64,000 nucleotides of DNA from Fibrobacter sp. UWEL (GTDB taxonomy: Bacteria; Fibrobacterota; Fibrobacteria; Fibrobacterales; Fibrobacteraceae), in contig NZ_FRBE01000002.1 in NCBI RefSeq assembly GCF_900142535.1, positions 1 through 64,000 of the forward strand, written 5' to 3'. This document shows positions 39,414 through 48,500 of this stretch, in pieces. The first letter of the stretch is position 1, and every line of letters begins with the position of its first letter. Under the pieces are notes generated by a model, which made no database searches, was not told the DNA's origin, and was given only the letters and a program-made list of their open reading frames with translations. The translations under genes were made by a program, and so were the position numbers.

Positions 39414-41385
39414 AAGCTTTTACTACGGGTTCGCCGTAGTGCTCTTCCATATAAGTCAGAGCATCTTCGGGAGAAAGTGGCCTGCTGAAATAGAAACCTT
39501 GAATCAGGCGGCAACCTTCTGCACGAAGGAATTCCAGCTGATCTTCGTTTTCGACGCCTTCCGCAATGAGGTCCAGTCCCATACTCTTGGCAATTCCAAC
39601 CACCATTCGAGCAAAGGAAGCATCTTCTTCGTCATCTGCCACATGGTCAATGAAAGACTTATCCATCTTGAGAGTGTGAATGGGATAGCGCTTCAAGTAA
39701 GACAAGCTGCTATAGCCGGTACCAAAGTCATCGATAGAAATCTGAAGTCCCATACCGGAAAGAGCCTTCATGATTTCGATGGTCTTTTCCGCTTCGCACA
39801 TGGCAGTGTATTCTGTAATTTCCAACTTCAGGTTACGAGGATTCAGCTTCGTCTCGAGCAGGACTCGTTTCACGTCCTCCACCATGTTGTCCAGGGCGAA
39901 CTGCTTTGCAGAGAAGTTCACGGCCACTTGAATATCCTTATACCCCATATCCACCCATTTCTTAGCCTGCAGGCAAGCCATACGAAGAATGAGTGCACCC
40001 ATGGGGATAATCAAGCCAGTTTCTTCTGCAATAGGAATGAATTCCGCCGGAGAAATAACGCCACGTTCAGACTGATTCCAGCGAACCAAGGCTTCAAAAC
40101 CAGCAATACGATTGTTCTTAGTAATGTCAACAATGGGCTGATAAAGCAAGATGAATTCCTGGGCCTGGATAGCCCTACGAATTTCAAATTCTAGCTTATA
40201 CAGCTTCATGGCCTTTTCACGGATACCACCGCTAAAGAACTGGATACCGCCATGGTTCACGCTCTTCTTGATTTCACGAAGGCTGGCGGTCGCATTAGCA
40301 AGAATATCTTCCACGCAGTCCACGTCGTGATTCAGAACCACGGACATGGAGGAACTAATATAGAGGGAACGACCATCCATCTGCATGGGCATCTTCACTG
40401 CATTATGGATTCTGCGGACAACCGTCAGGACGTCGTCGTTGTTGTCCTGCAAGCCGTGAAGAACAATGGCAAACACGTCAGGTCCAATACGTGCAATCGT
40501 ATCATTGTTGCGGCACTGGGACTTGATTCGGTCAGATACAATACGGAGCACACGGTCACCAACATTGGTGGAATAAGACGTATTGATAGCGCCAAAGCTA
40601 TCGATGTCCAATAGGGCAACCGCAAAAACGTAATCCGGACGCTGTTGTGCAAGGTCTACATCAATCTTCAGCTTTTCCAGGAAAAACTTACGGTTGTATA
40701 CGCCGGTCAATGCATCCTGATAGGCGTAGAAATAATTCTGTTTTTCGGAGGATGCGCGATCGGAATATTCGTTGATGGCTCCGATAATGCGAATGGGACG
40801 ACCTTCCTCATTCTTCTGGATATTACCAGAAATCTGGAGGAACTGCTCCACGGAATCCGCATTCAGAACGGTAACCTTCAGGGAGAAACTTTCACCCGTT
40901 TCCAGGGCGGTACGCATCACCTTCTTGAAGTTTTCCCAGTCCGTATCCACAATACGGCCGTGGAGAGCGTCAAACGTATCCCCCACAGTAAAGGTATCGC
41001 TAAGCAAAAGCTTGGCAGCCTTCTGAGACCAGTAAACCTTTCCAGATGCAACATCAAAAGTCCAGAAGCCGCTGGAGGAAACATCCACCATCATCTTGAA
41101 AAGTTCATCCTTCTCAAGCAAATCCTTCTGGAGATCTCTGACATGGAACGATCCAGTCGCATGTTCTTCAATCTTCACATCTGTACGCATCTTTCTTGTG
41201 TTTCCAATCATGGGGAAACGATATGCAAGCGCGACAGCAAGAACAAGAACGATGGATAAAATGTAGGCGGCAATAAAAACAGGACTTACCGAAAGAGTAA
41301 TAACCTCCGGCAAAAACCCTACAAAGAAGACGCATGCCACAATCAGCAAGAGTCTTAAGACAATCTTTCCATCAAATAAACGCAT
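39412..41385 (-). CDS. Membrane GGDEF-EAL protein
   Basis: The 657-residue protein has two N-terminal transmembrane segments (residues about 8-55), a PAS-like sensor region, a GGDEF domain (about 230-390) and an EAL domain (about 400-650). The GGDEF site reads IGPDVF and is degenerate, so cyclase activity is unlikely. EAL is intact (GFEALVRW, EITEYTAM, DDFGTGYSSLSYL), so a c-di-GMP phosphodiesterase is predicted. A GTP-sensing role for the degenerate domain is possible. It is encoded singly, with a terminator on each side. Confidence 0.9.
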   Translation of the reverse strand: MRLFDGKIVLRLLLIVACVFFVGFLPEVITLSVSPVFIAAYILSIVLVLAVALAYRFPMIGNTRKMRTDVKIEEHATGSFHVRDLQKDLLEKDELFKMMVDVSSSGFWTFDVASGKVYWSQKAAKLLLSDTFTVGDTFDALHGRIVDTDWENFKKVMRTALETGESFSLKVTVLNADSVEQFLQISGNIQKNEEGRPIRIIGAINEYSDRASSEKQNYFYAYQDALTGVYNRKFFLEKLKIDVDLAQQRPDYVFAVALLDIDSFGAINTSYSTNVGDRVLRIVSDRIKSQCRNNDTIARIGPDVFAIVLHGLQDNNDDVLTVVRRIHNAVKMPMQMDGRSLYISSSMSVVLNHDVDCVEDILANATASLREIKKSVNHGGIQFFSGGIREKAMKLYKLEFEIRRAIQAQEFILLYQPIVDITKNNRIAGFEALVRWNQSERGVISPAEFIPIAEETGLIIPMGALILRMACLQAKKWVDMGYKDIQVAVNFSAKQFALDNMVEDVKRVLLETKLNPRNLKLEITEYTAMCEAEKTIEIMKALSGMGLQISIDDFGTGYSSLSYLKRYPIHTLKMDKSFIDHVADDEEDASFARMVVGIAKSMGLDLIAEGVENEDQLEFLRAEGCRLIQGFYFSRPLSPEDALTYMEEHYGEPVVKA

Positions 41386-41465
41386 TAAACGCCAATCCTA
41401 AACCCAAAGATAGAACTTTATTTTGGAATATACCAATAAATAATAATGAGTGTGACATTACACAC

Positions 41466-41501
41466 AAAAAAAGACAATTCCCGAAGGAATTGTCTTTTTT
41501 T
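41466..41501 (-). terminator. Terminator downstream of tRNA-Glu
   Basis: AAAAAAGACAATTCC and GGAATTGTCTTTTTT pair perfectly around CGAA, a very strong bidirectional hairpin. It follows the 3' end of the tRNA on the minus strand. Confidence 0.85.
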
Positions 41502-41502
41502 A

Positions 41503-41575
41503 TAGTGCCAGAGGGACTCGAACCCTCGTTGCCGGCGTGAGAGGCCAGTGTCCTAGACCACTAGACGATGGCACC
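41503..41575 (-). tRNA. tRNA-Glu (anticodon CTC)
   Basis: The minus strand gives a full cloverleaf: acceptor GGTGCCA with TGGCACT, D-arm GTCTAGTGGTCTAGGAC, anticodon arm CTGGC-CTCTCAC-GCCGG with anticodon CTC, and T-arm GAGGG-TTCGAGT-CCCTC. CCA is not encoded. A strong terminator follows immediately. No CTC-decoding duplicate is visible in the window. Confidence 0.9.
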
Positions 41576-41629
41576 GAAATGTTGCTTAAGAAGCGGGCGC
41601 TAATATAGCAACATTAAAGGATTTTGTCA

Positions 41630-43555
41630 TTAGTCCTTGTAGAACAGGTCCATATTGTTCACGACCTTGGCAGAATTCACCAGGTTGCCGGTGAAATCGT
41701 TGAACATCATGGACTGGTTCATGTTACGGCTGTTCTGCTGAGAAGCGATTTCTGCGGCGACAGCGTCATCAGCAGGAGCCTTCTTGGAAACAACCTTCAC
41801 CATCACAGCACCGTTTTCAGTAGTGATGACATCGGACCATTCACCTTCCTTGGCGTTCTTGAGAGCCTTGGCAATTTCAACACTGCCATAGCCGAAGCCA
41901 GGAACGTAACCTTCAACAGAAGCGTTCTTCTTGTCCAGCTTCACCTTTTCGATTGCAGCGTCGGTGGAGTCGAACTTGGCAGCCTTCACCTGAGCAGCAA
42001 CGGAAGTCAGGTAAGCGGCAGCAGCCTTAGCGGAAGCCTGCTGGAGGAGAGTGTTCTTGATGCTTTCTGCATAGTAGTCCTGGCTACGAACGCCAGCTTC
42101 AAGATCAGCAACCTTCATGGCAACGACAGCAAAGTTTGCATTTTCCATGATCGGGGAAACCTTGCTGGGTTCTTCCGGAAGGATTTCGTTGGGCCATGCG
42201 TATGCGCCCAGGCCCTTCAGGTAACCGATGCCAGCGATGTTTTCGCCACGAGCGATCCAATTGGAAGTTGCAACCTGGAGATTACGAGCTGCAGCGGCTT
42301 CTTCAAAGGACTTGCCTGCGTCAACGTCAGTCTTGATGCCGTTGAGTTCATTCTTCAGGCTATCGATGGTCTGAGAGGATGCGTTGATACGGAGCAGGAT
42401 GTGACCCACGTTAGCAAGAGTCTTGCCGGTGGAATCAGTAGACTTGCTGTAGCACTTGATAATGTGGAAGCCATACTGAGTTGCAATGGGAGCGGAGATT
42501 GCACCGGAATCCAGAGCGAGAGCAGCCTGTTCAAATTCAGGAACATAGAGACCGAGACCAGCGGGCTGATCCAGCTTGCCGTCGTTCTTTGCAGTACCCG
42601 GATCTTCAGAGGAAATGCGAGCCATTTCTTCGAAGGTGGTAGAGCTGTTGGAGTCAACGAGAACGTCGTAGATGTTGGTCTTGGCGTAATCGAGAATCTG
42701 AGCGATGTCGCCATCGGTGGGCTTGATGGGGAGCATGGCGTAAACGAACTTAGCCACATCCTTCTTCACGAAGAAGCTATCTGCATGAGCGTTGTAGTAA
42801 GCAGCGATTGCAGCATCATCAATGGTCTTTTCGTCAGCAGCGAAGTCTGCAGAAGAAGCGACTGCCACCTGCAGTTCGTAGTCGGTCAGGCGACGGTTTG
42901 CAGCCCACTTAGCTTCCAGGCTAGTGGAGTGAGCGCCTGCACCAACGAAAATCTGGAGCTGACGCATGGGGATGGTATTCTGAACGAACTGTTCTTCAAG
43001 TTCGCGGAGAGAAGGCCACTTGCCAGCGTTGGGCTTCACCCAAGCTTCGTAGGCAGCCTGGTTGAAGTTGGTGTCAGTGAGGAAGCTGGGCAGAGTTGCA
43101 AGGTATGCCTGGTAGCGCTGCATGAAGTCATCCTGGGAAGTAGCCTGCTGCTGCATCATGCTGATACGAGCGTTCACTTCCTGAGACATATAGCTAGCAA
43201 CAGCATTGGGGTTGCGAACGAACTCGTTTACCACTTCCGGATCGGAAGCCTGGATACCAGCATTGGCGTAGAGGTTTTCAAGAACGTTCTTGCGAACGAA
43301 TTCATTGAACACGCTGTTGCGGATTTGGTTGTACTGTTCGTCTTCGAGACGCTGTTCCTGAGCCTGAGCCTGGGAAGTAACTCTCTTGACCTGAGCTTCA
43401 AATTCGCCATAGGGAATCTTTTCGCCGTTGACCACACCTACCGGATGGCTCTGTGCAGTGTTAGGCACACGGTCCATGGCCAGAAGGCCCACTGCGATAC
43501 CTGCAGCGAAGATTACAACAATCCACTTGGCTTTTTCATTAATCCACGTTAACAT
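41630..43555 (-). CDS. ppiD: Peptidyl-prolyl isomerase PpiD-like, membrane-anchored
   Basis: From ATG 43555 the 641-residue protein starts MLTWINEKAKWIVVIFAAGIAVG, a membrane anchor. A SurA/PpiD N-terminal helical domain follows, with KRVTSQAQAQEQRLEDEQYNQIRNS. A parvulin domain holds NVGHILLRINASSQTIDSL and GFHIIKCYSK, and a second less clear parvulin part follows. A GGAG is eight bases upstream of this start; the longer ORF start at 43588 is rejected. It would help fold outer-membrane proteins at the inner-membrane exit. The C terminus is rich in Asn, Met and Gln. Confidence 0.88.
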   Translation of the reverse strand: MLTWINEKAKWIVVIFAAGIAVGLLAMDRVPNTAQSHPVGVVNGEKIPYGEFEAQVKRVTSQAQAQEQRLEDEQYNQIRNSVFNEFVRKNVLENLYANAGIQASDPEVVNEFVRNPNAVASYMSQEVNARISMMQQQATSQDDFMQRYQAYLATLPSFLTDTNFNQAAYEAWVKPNAGKWPSLRELEEQFVQNTIPMRQLQIFVGAGAHSTSLEAKWAANRRLTDYELQVAVASSADFAADEKTIDDAAIAAYYNAHADSFFVKKDVAKFVYAMLPIKPTDGDIAQILDYAKTNIYDVLVDSNSSTTFEEMARISSEDPGTAKNDGKLDQPAGLGLYVPEFEQAALALDSGAISAPIATQYGFHIIKCYSKSTDSTGKTLANVGHILLRINASSQTIDSLKNELNGIKTDVDAGKSFEEAAAARNLQVATSNWIARGENIAGIGYLKGLGAYAWPNEILPEEPSKVSPIMENANFAVVAMKVADLEAGVRSQDYYAESIKNTLLQQASAKAAAAYLTSVAAQVKAAKFDSTDAAIEKVKLDKKNASVEGYVPGFGYGSVEIAKALKNAKEGEWSDVITTENGAVMVKVVSKKAPADDAVAAEIASQQNSRNMNQSMMFNDFTGNLVNSAKVVNNMDLFYKD

Positions 43556-43701
43556 AGAGATGACTCCATTAAAATTTTGTCGGGGCAAAATGTAGTAAAA
43601 AATTCCATTTTATTTTATTTTACTTCTAGATAATGCCGAAATACGGCTTTTTTTCTATTTATGGGATATCCAAAGTCGAAGTTACTTAACGGAGTTCGAA
43701 T

Positions 43702-45285
43702 ATGTACGATATTTTGGTCCTGGGAGCCGGTATTTCCGGTCTGAGTGCAGCCCTTCACGCCGCAGAAAAAGGTCTGTCAGTAGTGATTCTTACCAAGGGA
43801 GCAAAACCGGACGGATCATCCAACTACGCCCAGGGCGGTATCGCAACCGTTACCGAAAAAACGGACAAGTTCAAGTTCCATATCGACGACACCCTTGAAG
43901 CAGGTGCAGGCCTTTGCAAGAAGGAACCGGTGAACATCCTCACCAAGAGTGGTCCCGCCACCATCCAGCAGCTGGTAAAGTGGGGTGTCCAGTTCACCCC
44001 CAATCCGCAAAACCATTCTGAATTTGACCTCCATCTGGAAGGTGGACACAGCCATCACCGCATTCTCCACGCCGCAGACCTTACCGGTAAGGAAATCATG
44101 CGCGCACTGCTGTGCACCCTGCACCAGCAGAAGAATATCGACTACCTGGAAAACTGCTACATCAAGGATTTGATCTGCCAGGGCGAAGGCAAGGACAAGC
44201 GTTGCGTCGGTGCAAAGATTATTCATCAGAAGACCGGCATCGTGGAAAATATTTATGCCAAGGCTACCATCCTTTCCACAGGTGGTGCAGGCCGTATCTG
44301 GCAGTACACCGTCTGCCCGCCGGATAGCTGTGGCGATGGTATGGCAATTGCCGCCCGCGCAGGTGCCGCACTGCAGGACATTGAATTCATGCAGTTCCAC
44401 CCCACTAGTTTGTATGCACCCAGCCTCAAGAAGCCCTTCCTGATTTCCGAAGCGGTTCGTGGCTTTGGCGGCATCCTGAAGAACTACAAGGGTGAAGAGT
44501 TCATGAACCAGGTTCATCCCCTCCACTCCCTGGCACCTCGCGACATCGTGGCACGCGCTATCCACGCCGAAATGCAGCGCCTGGGCCAGACCAACATGTT
44601 TATCGACCTCACCGGTCACACTCCCAAGGACATCAAGAGCCACTTCCCCAACATCTATGCCAAGTGCAAGGAAGTTGGCGTGGACATGACCAAGGAATGG
44701 ATCCCTGTGGTTCCTGCCGCTCACTACATGTGCGGTGGTGTGCTTGTGGATACTTGGTCCCGTACGGAAATCAAGGGCTTGTATGCTTGCGGCGAAGTCG
44801 CCGCAACAGGTGTTCACGGAGCAAACCGTCTGGCCTCCAACTCCCTGCTGGAAAGCGTGGTCTACGCCCTTCGTGCCGTTGATAACATCACTGAATCTGG
44901 CATCCTGAAGGATAAGATCAGCACGTCTCATTCCAAGAAGCAGGAAAAGGTTTCCTATACCAAGTCCGCCTACTGGCGCAAGCGTCGCAAGATCCTGCAG
45001 GACATGATGTGGACCTACTGCAGTATCGTTCGTACGGTAGCAGGCTTGAACCAGGGTCTCAAGGTGATCGCCGGTCTCGAAGCAGACGTGCAGACCGCCA
45101 TCAAGAATAAGGAAATAGAAAACTTCTACTTCCTGGAATTCTTGAACGCTCTGCAGGTTTCCAAGATGATTCTTATTGCAGCCCTCCGTCGTAAGGAATC
45201 CCGCGGTCTCCACTACATTCTGGACTACCCCAATCCCGATCCCAAGAGCAAGCACCAGAGCATTTACCTGGGCGAAGAGAAGTAG
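43702..45285 (+). CDS. nadB: L-aspartate oxidase NadB
   Basis: NadB oxidises aspartate to iminoaspartate, the first step of NAD synthesis. FAD-binding ILVLGAGISGLSAALHAAEKG lies at the N terminus, then GSSNYAQGGIAT, and the catalytic region HHRILHAADLTGKEI. Further on are MQFHPTS, APRDIVARAIHAE, MCGGVLVDTWSRTEIKGLYACGEV, and the C-terminal helix domain. The 527-residue length is normal. The partner nadA is not in view. Confidence 0.96.
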   Translation: MYDILVLGAGISGLSAALHAAEKGLSVVILTKGAKPDGSSNYAQGGIATVTEKTDKFKFHIDDTLEAGAGLCKKEPVNILTKSGPATIQQLVKWGVQFTPNPQNHSEFDLHLEGGHSHHRILHAADLTGKEIMRALLCTLHQQKNIDYLENCYIKDLICQGEGKDKRCVGAKIIHQKTGIVENIYAKATILSTGGAGRIWQYTVCPPDSCGDGMAIAARAGAALQDIEFMQFHPTSLYAPSLKKPFLISEAVRGFGGILKNYKGEEFMNQVHPLHSLAPRDIVARAIHAEMQRLGQTNMFIDLTGHTPKDIKSHFPNIYAKCKEVGVDMTKEWIPVVPAAHYMCGGVLVDTWSRTEIKGLYACGEVAATGVHGANRLASNSLLESVVYALRAVDNITESGILKDKISTSHSKKQEKVSYTKSAYWRKRRKILQDMMWTYCSIVRTVAGLNQGLKVIAGLEADVQTAIKNKEIENFYFLEFLNALQVSKMILIAALRRKESRGLHYILDYPNPDPKSKHQSIYLGEEK

Positions 45286-45289
45286 TTAC

Positions 45290-45360
45290 TAATTACGAGT
45301 TACGAGATACGAGTTATTAATTACGAATTACGAGATATGAGTTATTAGTTACGAGAGTTG
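45290..45360. repeat. Tandem 28-bp repeat
   Basis: Two adjacent 28-bp copies (45290-45317 and 45318-45345) differ at only two positions, and a third partial copy follows. The unit contains ACGAGNTACGAGATANGAG-type blocks. A similar sequence occurs at 62844-62943. It lies between nadB and the kinase gene and contains no reading frame of note. Confidence 0.8.
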
Positions 45361-45364
45361 ATTA

Positions 45365-46423
45365 GTGGCAGAGAAGGCTGGGAAGACAAATAAAATCGGT
45401 GGATACAAGCCGGTACAGGAGCTGGGACACGGCGCTATGGGCAACCTGTGGCTGTGTCATGACCCGTCCATGGATCGTATGGTGGTGGTCAAGCAAATGC
45501 AGGACGACCTGGAACAGAACGAAGGAAACGTCCGTCGCTTCCTTCAGGAAGCCTACATCCTGGCTCACCTCAATCATCCCGCTATTATCGCACCCCACGC
45601 CCTCTGGAAAGAGAAGGACGGCAAGTATTCCATCTCCATGGAATTCGTCCACGGCAAGACTCTGCGAGAAATTCTAGACAAGTGCCCCACCCCGCCTCTG
45701 TGGGTGGTCCTCAATGTCATCTACGAAGTGCTGAGCGCTCTGGGACATGCCCATCGCAGTGGCATTGTCCATCGCGATTTAAAGCCATCCAACATCATGA
45801 TCGACAAGGATGGCCGCGTCCGTCTGCTGGATTTCGGTATCGCCCACAACGATAACGCCATCAAGCTCATGAAGGATGACTCCACGGACCTGAGAATTAC
45901 AGGCGAAAACGTCATTCTGGGAACAGTCACATACATGAGCCCGGAACAGACGGTTGGCGCAGAAGCAACCGCTTCCTCCGACTTGTTCGCCGTAGGGATT
46001 ATTGCAAGCGAGATGCTGCTTGGCGAAAACGTTTTCCGCGGAACAAACTTTAGGGATACCGCACAGCGCATCCAGCGACTTCGCGTCACCCGCAAGGCAT
46101 TTCCCAAGGACAAGGTCCCTCCCGAACTCGCCAAGCTGGTGGTAAAGCTTTTAAGCAAGAAGCCTAAGGACCGCCCCCTCACCGCCAATGATGCCGCCGA
46201 AAAGCTCTCCTCCCTCATGAAGGAATTGCCCAGAGACCTCTCCCCCTATATGGGTATGTGGCTTTCCGCAGTAAAGCATAGCGAAGACGGAAACATCAGC
46301 GAAGAAGATTACAGCACTCCCCCGCTCTATCAGGATAGCCAGGCCCTCTCTCTCCTGAAGGGTTTTGGTCTGGGAGCCCTCTTTGCGGCCATCGCCTTCG
46401 CCATCGTCACTTACATCATGTAA
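45365..46423 (+). CDS. Serine/threonine protein kinase (Hanks type)
   Basis: The 352-residue kinase uses a GTG start at 45365. It has the Gly loop ELGHGAMGNLW, VVVKQM (ATP-binding Lys), HRDLKPSNIMIDKDG (catalytic loop), LLDFGIAHND (DFG), and TYMSPEQTVGAEATASSDLFAVG. A C-terminal hydrophobic segment GALFAAIAFAIVTYIM anchors it in the membrane, with the kinase cytoplasmic and essentially no sensor domain outside. The adjacent cvpA-like gene follows by nine bases. Substrates are unknown. Confidence 0.93.
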   Translation: MAEKAGKTNKIGGYKPVQELGHGAMGNLWLCHDPSMDRMVVVKQMQDDLEQNEGNVRRFLQEAYILAHLNHPAIIAPHALWKEKDGKYSISMEFVHGKTLREILDKCPTPPLWVVLNVIYEVLSALGHAHRSGIVHRDLKPSNIMIDKDGRVRLLDFGIAHNDNAIKLMKDDSTDLRITGENVILGTVTYMSPEQTVGAEATASSDLFAVGIIASEMLLGENVFRGTNFRDTAQRIQRLRVTRKAFPKDKVPPELAKLVVKLLSKKPKDRPLTANDAAEKLSSLMKELPRDLSPYMGMWLSAVKHSEDGNISEEDYSTPPLYQDSQALSLLKGFGLGALFAAIAFAIVTYIM

Positions 46424-46432
46424 ATTTACCCT

Positions 46433-47089
46433 ATGAACGCTATTGATATCGCAAGCCTCATTTTCATTCTGCTCCTTACCCTGTTAGGTATCTGGCACGG
46501 ATTCCTTCGCGGTATTTTCCGCCTCATGGCCTGGGTTGCAGCCATCGTGGGCGCCTATTACGCCAACGACTACCTGTCCGAAATAATTCTTGAAAATCTC
46601 GGACTTAGCCAGTTTTCCACCACCATCGTCTGCATGGCCCTGGGATTCCTTATTCCGTTCCTGTTCCTACTTCTCATAGGACGTTTGCTCAAGAAAGCCA
46701 TTGCCGATACAACTTTCGGAAGAATCGACCGCGTATTCGGCGGCCTGCTAGGTTTCATCAAGTCCATCCTGATCTGCTTTGTCATTTTTTCCATTCTTCA
46801 TATTATGCCATTTGGAGAAGCACTCCTGGCCGCTCGCGACGCATCTGTGGGCTATGGCTTATACAAGAATAGCTTGGAACTGATGGGCTTCTCTTCAGAC
46901 CCCATCGACCTGGTGGGTGTAGCCGAAAAGAAGGCTTCTGAAATTACCCAGAAGGCCGTAGAAAAAGCTACAGACAAGGCAACTGAAGCAGCCAATGAAG
47001 TGAAGGATGCGGCAAAGGACGCAGCTAAAAATGCTGCTAAAGACGCCGCTAAAAAAGTTGTAGACGAAGCAACTTCCATTACAAAATAA
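46433..47089 (+). CDS. cvpA: CvpA family membrane protein with Ala/Lys-rich tail
   Basis: The 218-residue protein has four transmembrane segments in the first 140 residues: IASLIFILLLTLLGIWHGFLRGIFRLMAWVAAIVG, then VCMALGFLIPFLFLLLIGRLLKK, and ILICFVIFSILHIMPFG. This is the CvpA (colicin V production) pattern. Residues about 165-218 form an Ala/Lys-rich amphipathic tail (KDAAKNAAKDAAKK). It follows the kinase by nine bases and may be co-transcribed. The function of CvpA is not well established. Confidence 0.85.
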   Translation: MNAIDIASLIFILLLTLLGIWHGFLRGIFRLMAWVAAIVGAYYANDYLSEIILENLGLSQFSTTIVCMALGFLIPFLFLLLIGRLLKKAIADTTFGRIDRVFGGLLGFIKSILICFVIFSILHIMPFGEALLAARDASVGYGLYKNSLELMGFSSDPIDLVGVAEKKASEITQKAVEKATDKATEAANEVKDAAKDAAKNAAKDAAKKVVDEATSITK

Positions 47090-47104
47090 ATTTGAACCCG
47101 TAGA

Positions 47105-47133
47105 GAAAAAGCCCTGCTCAGCAGGGCTTTCTT
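47105..47133 (+). terminator. Intrinsic terminator after cvpA
   Basis: AAAGCCCTGC and GCAGGGCTTT are perfect arms around TCA. A TTCTT tail follows. Confidence 0.75.
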
Positions 47134-47150
47134 AATGCAAGAATTTATTG

Positions 47151-48395
47151 CTACGCCAGGCGCTTTGCGCAAAGTTCCGCTTCACGCACAATATCTTCTT
47201 CCCCATCCACATGATGATTCTCCATGACGAACTGTCCATTACAGAGGACAGAATGAATGGAACTGGAATCGGCAGCATACACCCAATTGCTCACCAGATT
47301 GTGGCAGGGATTCAGGCGTTCGTTTTTCAAGTCCACCAGCAGGGCGTCCGCAAGGAAACCTTCTGCAATCACACCTGCAGGTATACCATAGGCAATAGCC
47401 ACATTGGAGGTAGCCATCTTCAATACTTCTCCTGCAGGCAACTTTTCAGCACTGCTGGACACCTTAGTGAGAAGAGACGTTAGCTTCATTTCTTCGTGCA
47501 TATCCAGATTGTTATTGGAAGATGCACCATCAGTACCAATTCCCACCAACATACCGCTTTCCAGCATCTTGGGAATCTTGGGAATGCCACTACACAACTT
47601 TAGGTTAGAACAGGGATTTAGAATAGCTGCCGAACAGGATTCCGCCATCATCGCCATATCATCCTGATTCATATGAACGCAGTGGGCAGCCACAAAGTTT
47701 CCGCCCAGCACGCCATAACGATCCATCAGTTCCACAGGAGTGCAGCCATACTGCTTCTTGCAATCCGCCACTTCCTTCTTGGTTTCTGCCAGATGGGTAT
47801 GAAGAATCATTTCTTCCTCCCGAGCCACCTGGGCGCAACGCTTGAAGAGCTTTTCCCCAACCATGTAGGGAGAATGAGGCATTACTGCAAGAGCTACTCG
47901 ATCCGATTCAAACTTATGATCCCTAAGGAACTTGAAGTTGTTTTCGATAGCCTCTTGTGGCACAAGACCTTCGGCAAAAGTCACCCCGATGGTTGCCCGG
48001 ATGCCCATTTCCTTCACCACCTTCATGGTCTGTTCGCGATGCCAGTACATATCCGCAAAAAAGACCGTCCCGGACTTGATCATTTCAAGAATCGCTAGAC
48101 GACTTCCGATTTCAATGTCCTTGGGCTTCATCTTTCCTTCAAAGGGCCAGATATGGTTCTGAAGCCATTCCTGGAGCGGCATGTCATCGGCATATCCCCT
48201 TAAAAGGGTCATGGCTGCATGGCAATGTCCATTGTAGAACGGCGGGAGAATCGCAAGGCCATTGCAGTCAACCACCTTGGCCTTTTCGTAATCCTTGGGC
48301 GTTAGACCACCAATCTTCGCAAATCGCTTGTTAGAAATGAGGATATCACAAAAGTTACCCTGATGGAATACCGATTTCAGAATTGTTTTTGCCAC
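47151..48395 (-). CDS. mtaD: Amidohydrolase, MTA/SAH deaminase-like
   Basis: A 414-residue TRZ/ATZ-family amidohydrolase. The metal-binding HxH in NGHCHAAMTLLRGYADD is followed by IWPFEGKM, HTHLAETKKEV, HCVHMNQDDM and GTDGASSNNNLDM, and the C terminus carries LLVDLKNERLNP. These match S-adenosylhomocysteine/5-methylthioadenosine deaminases. The substrate is not certain from sequence; guanine or other deaminase activity remains possible. A terminator stands between its end and cvpA, with which it converges. Confidence 0.85.
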   Translation of the reverse strand: MAKTILKSVFHQGNFCDILISNKRFAKIGGLTPKDYEKAKVVDCNGLAILPPFYNGHCHAAMTLLRGYADDMPLQEWLQNHIWPFEGKMKPKDIEIGSRLAILEMIKSGTVFFADMYWHREQTMKVVKEMGIRATIGVTFAEGLVPQEAIENNFKFLRDHKFESDRVALAVMPHSPYMVGEKLFKRCAQVAREEEMILHTHLAETKKEVADCKKQYGCTPVELMDRYGVLGGNFVAAHCVHMNQDDMAMMAESCSAAILNPCSNLKLCSGIPKIPKMLESGMLVGIGTDGASSNNNLDMHEEMKLTSLLTKVSSSAEKLPAGEVLKMATSNVAIAYGIPAGVIAEGFLADALLVDLKNERLNPCHNLVSNWVYAADSSSIHSVLCNGQFVMENHHVDGEEDIVREAELCAKRLA

Positions 48396-48488
48396 AAGAT
48401 CCTCCAGAGGACGAAAATTTACAACACTGAAAATAGTACTTTTTTAACAAAAAATTGACGTTTTTTCGCTTTTTTGGCAATTTTTGTA

Positions 48489-48500
48489 TATAATATCAAC
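48489..48500 (+). promoter_or_regulatory. Candidate -10 element at the diguanylate cyclase start
   Basis: TATAAT at 48489-48494 sits only six bases before the ATG at 48501, so transcription would begin close to the start codon and the mRNA would be leaderless or nearly so. No matching -35 element at normal spacing was found in the T-rich upstream sequence, hence modest confidence. Confidence 0.35.

Noticed and set aside
41503-41575. tRNA as integration site of the phage element
   Set aside because: It lies more than 20 kb from the integrase and is intact, with its own terminator.
41624-43552. A 642-residue plus-strand ORF opposite ppiD
   Set aside because: The antisense product has no recognisable domain, while the minus strand encodes a membrane-anchored parvulin.
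45290-45360. Short CRISPR-like array
   Set aside because: The repeats are directly adjacent without unique spacers and no cas genes are present.
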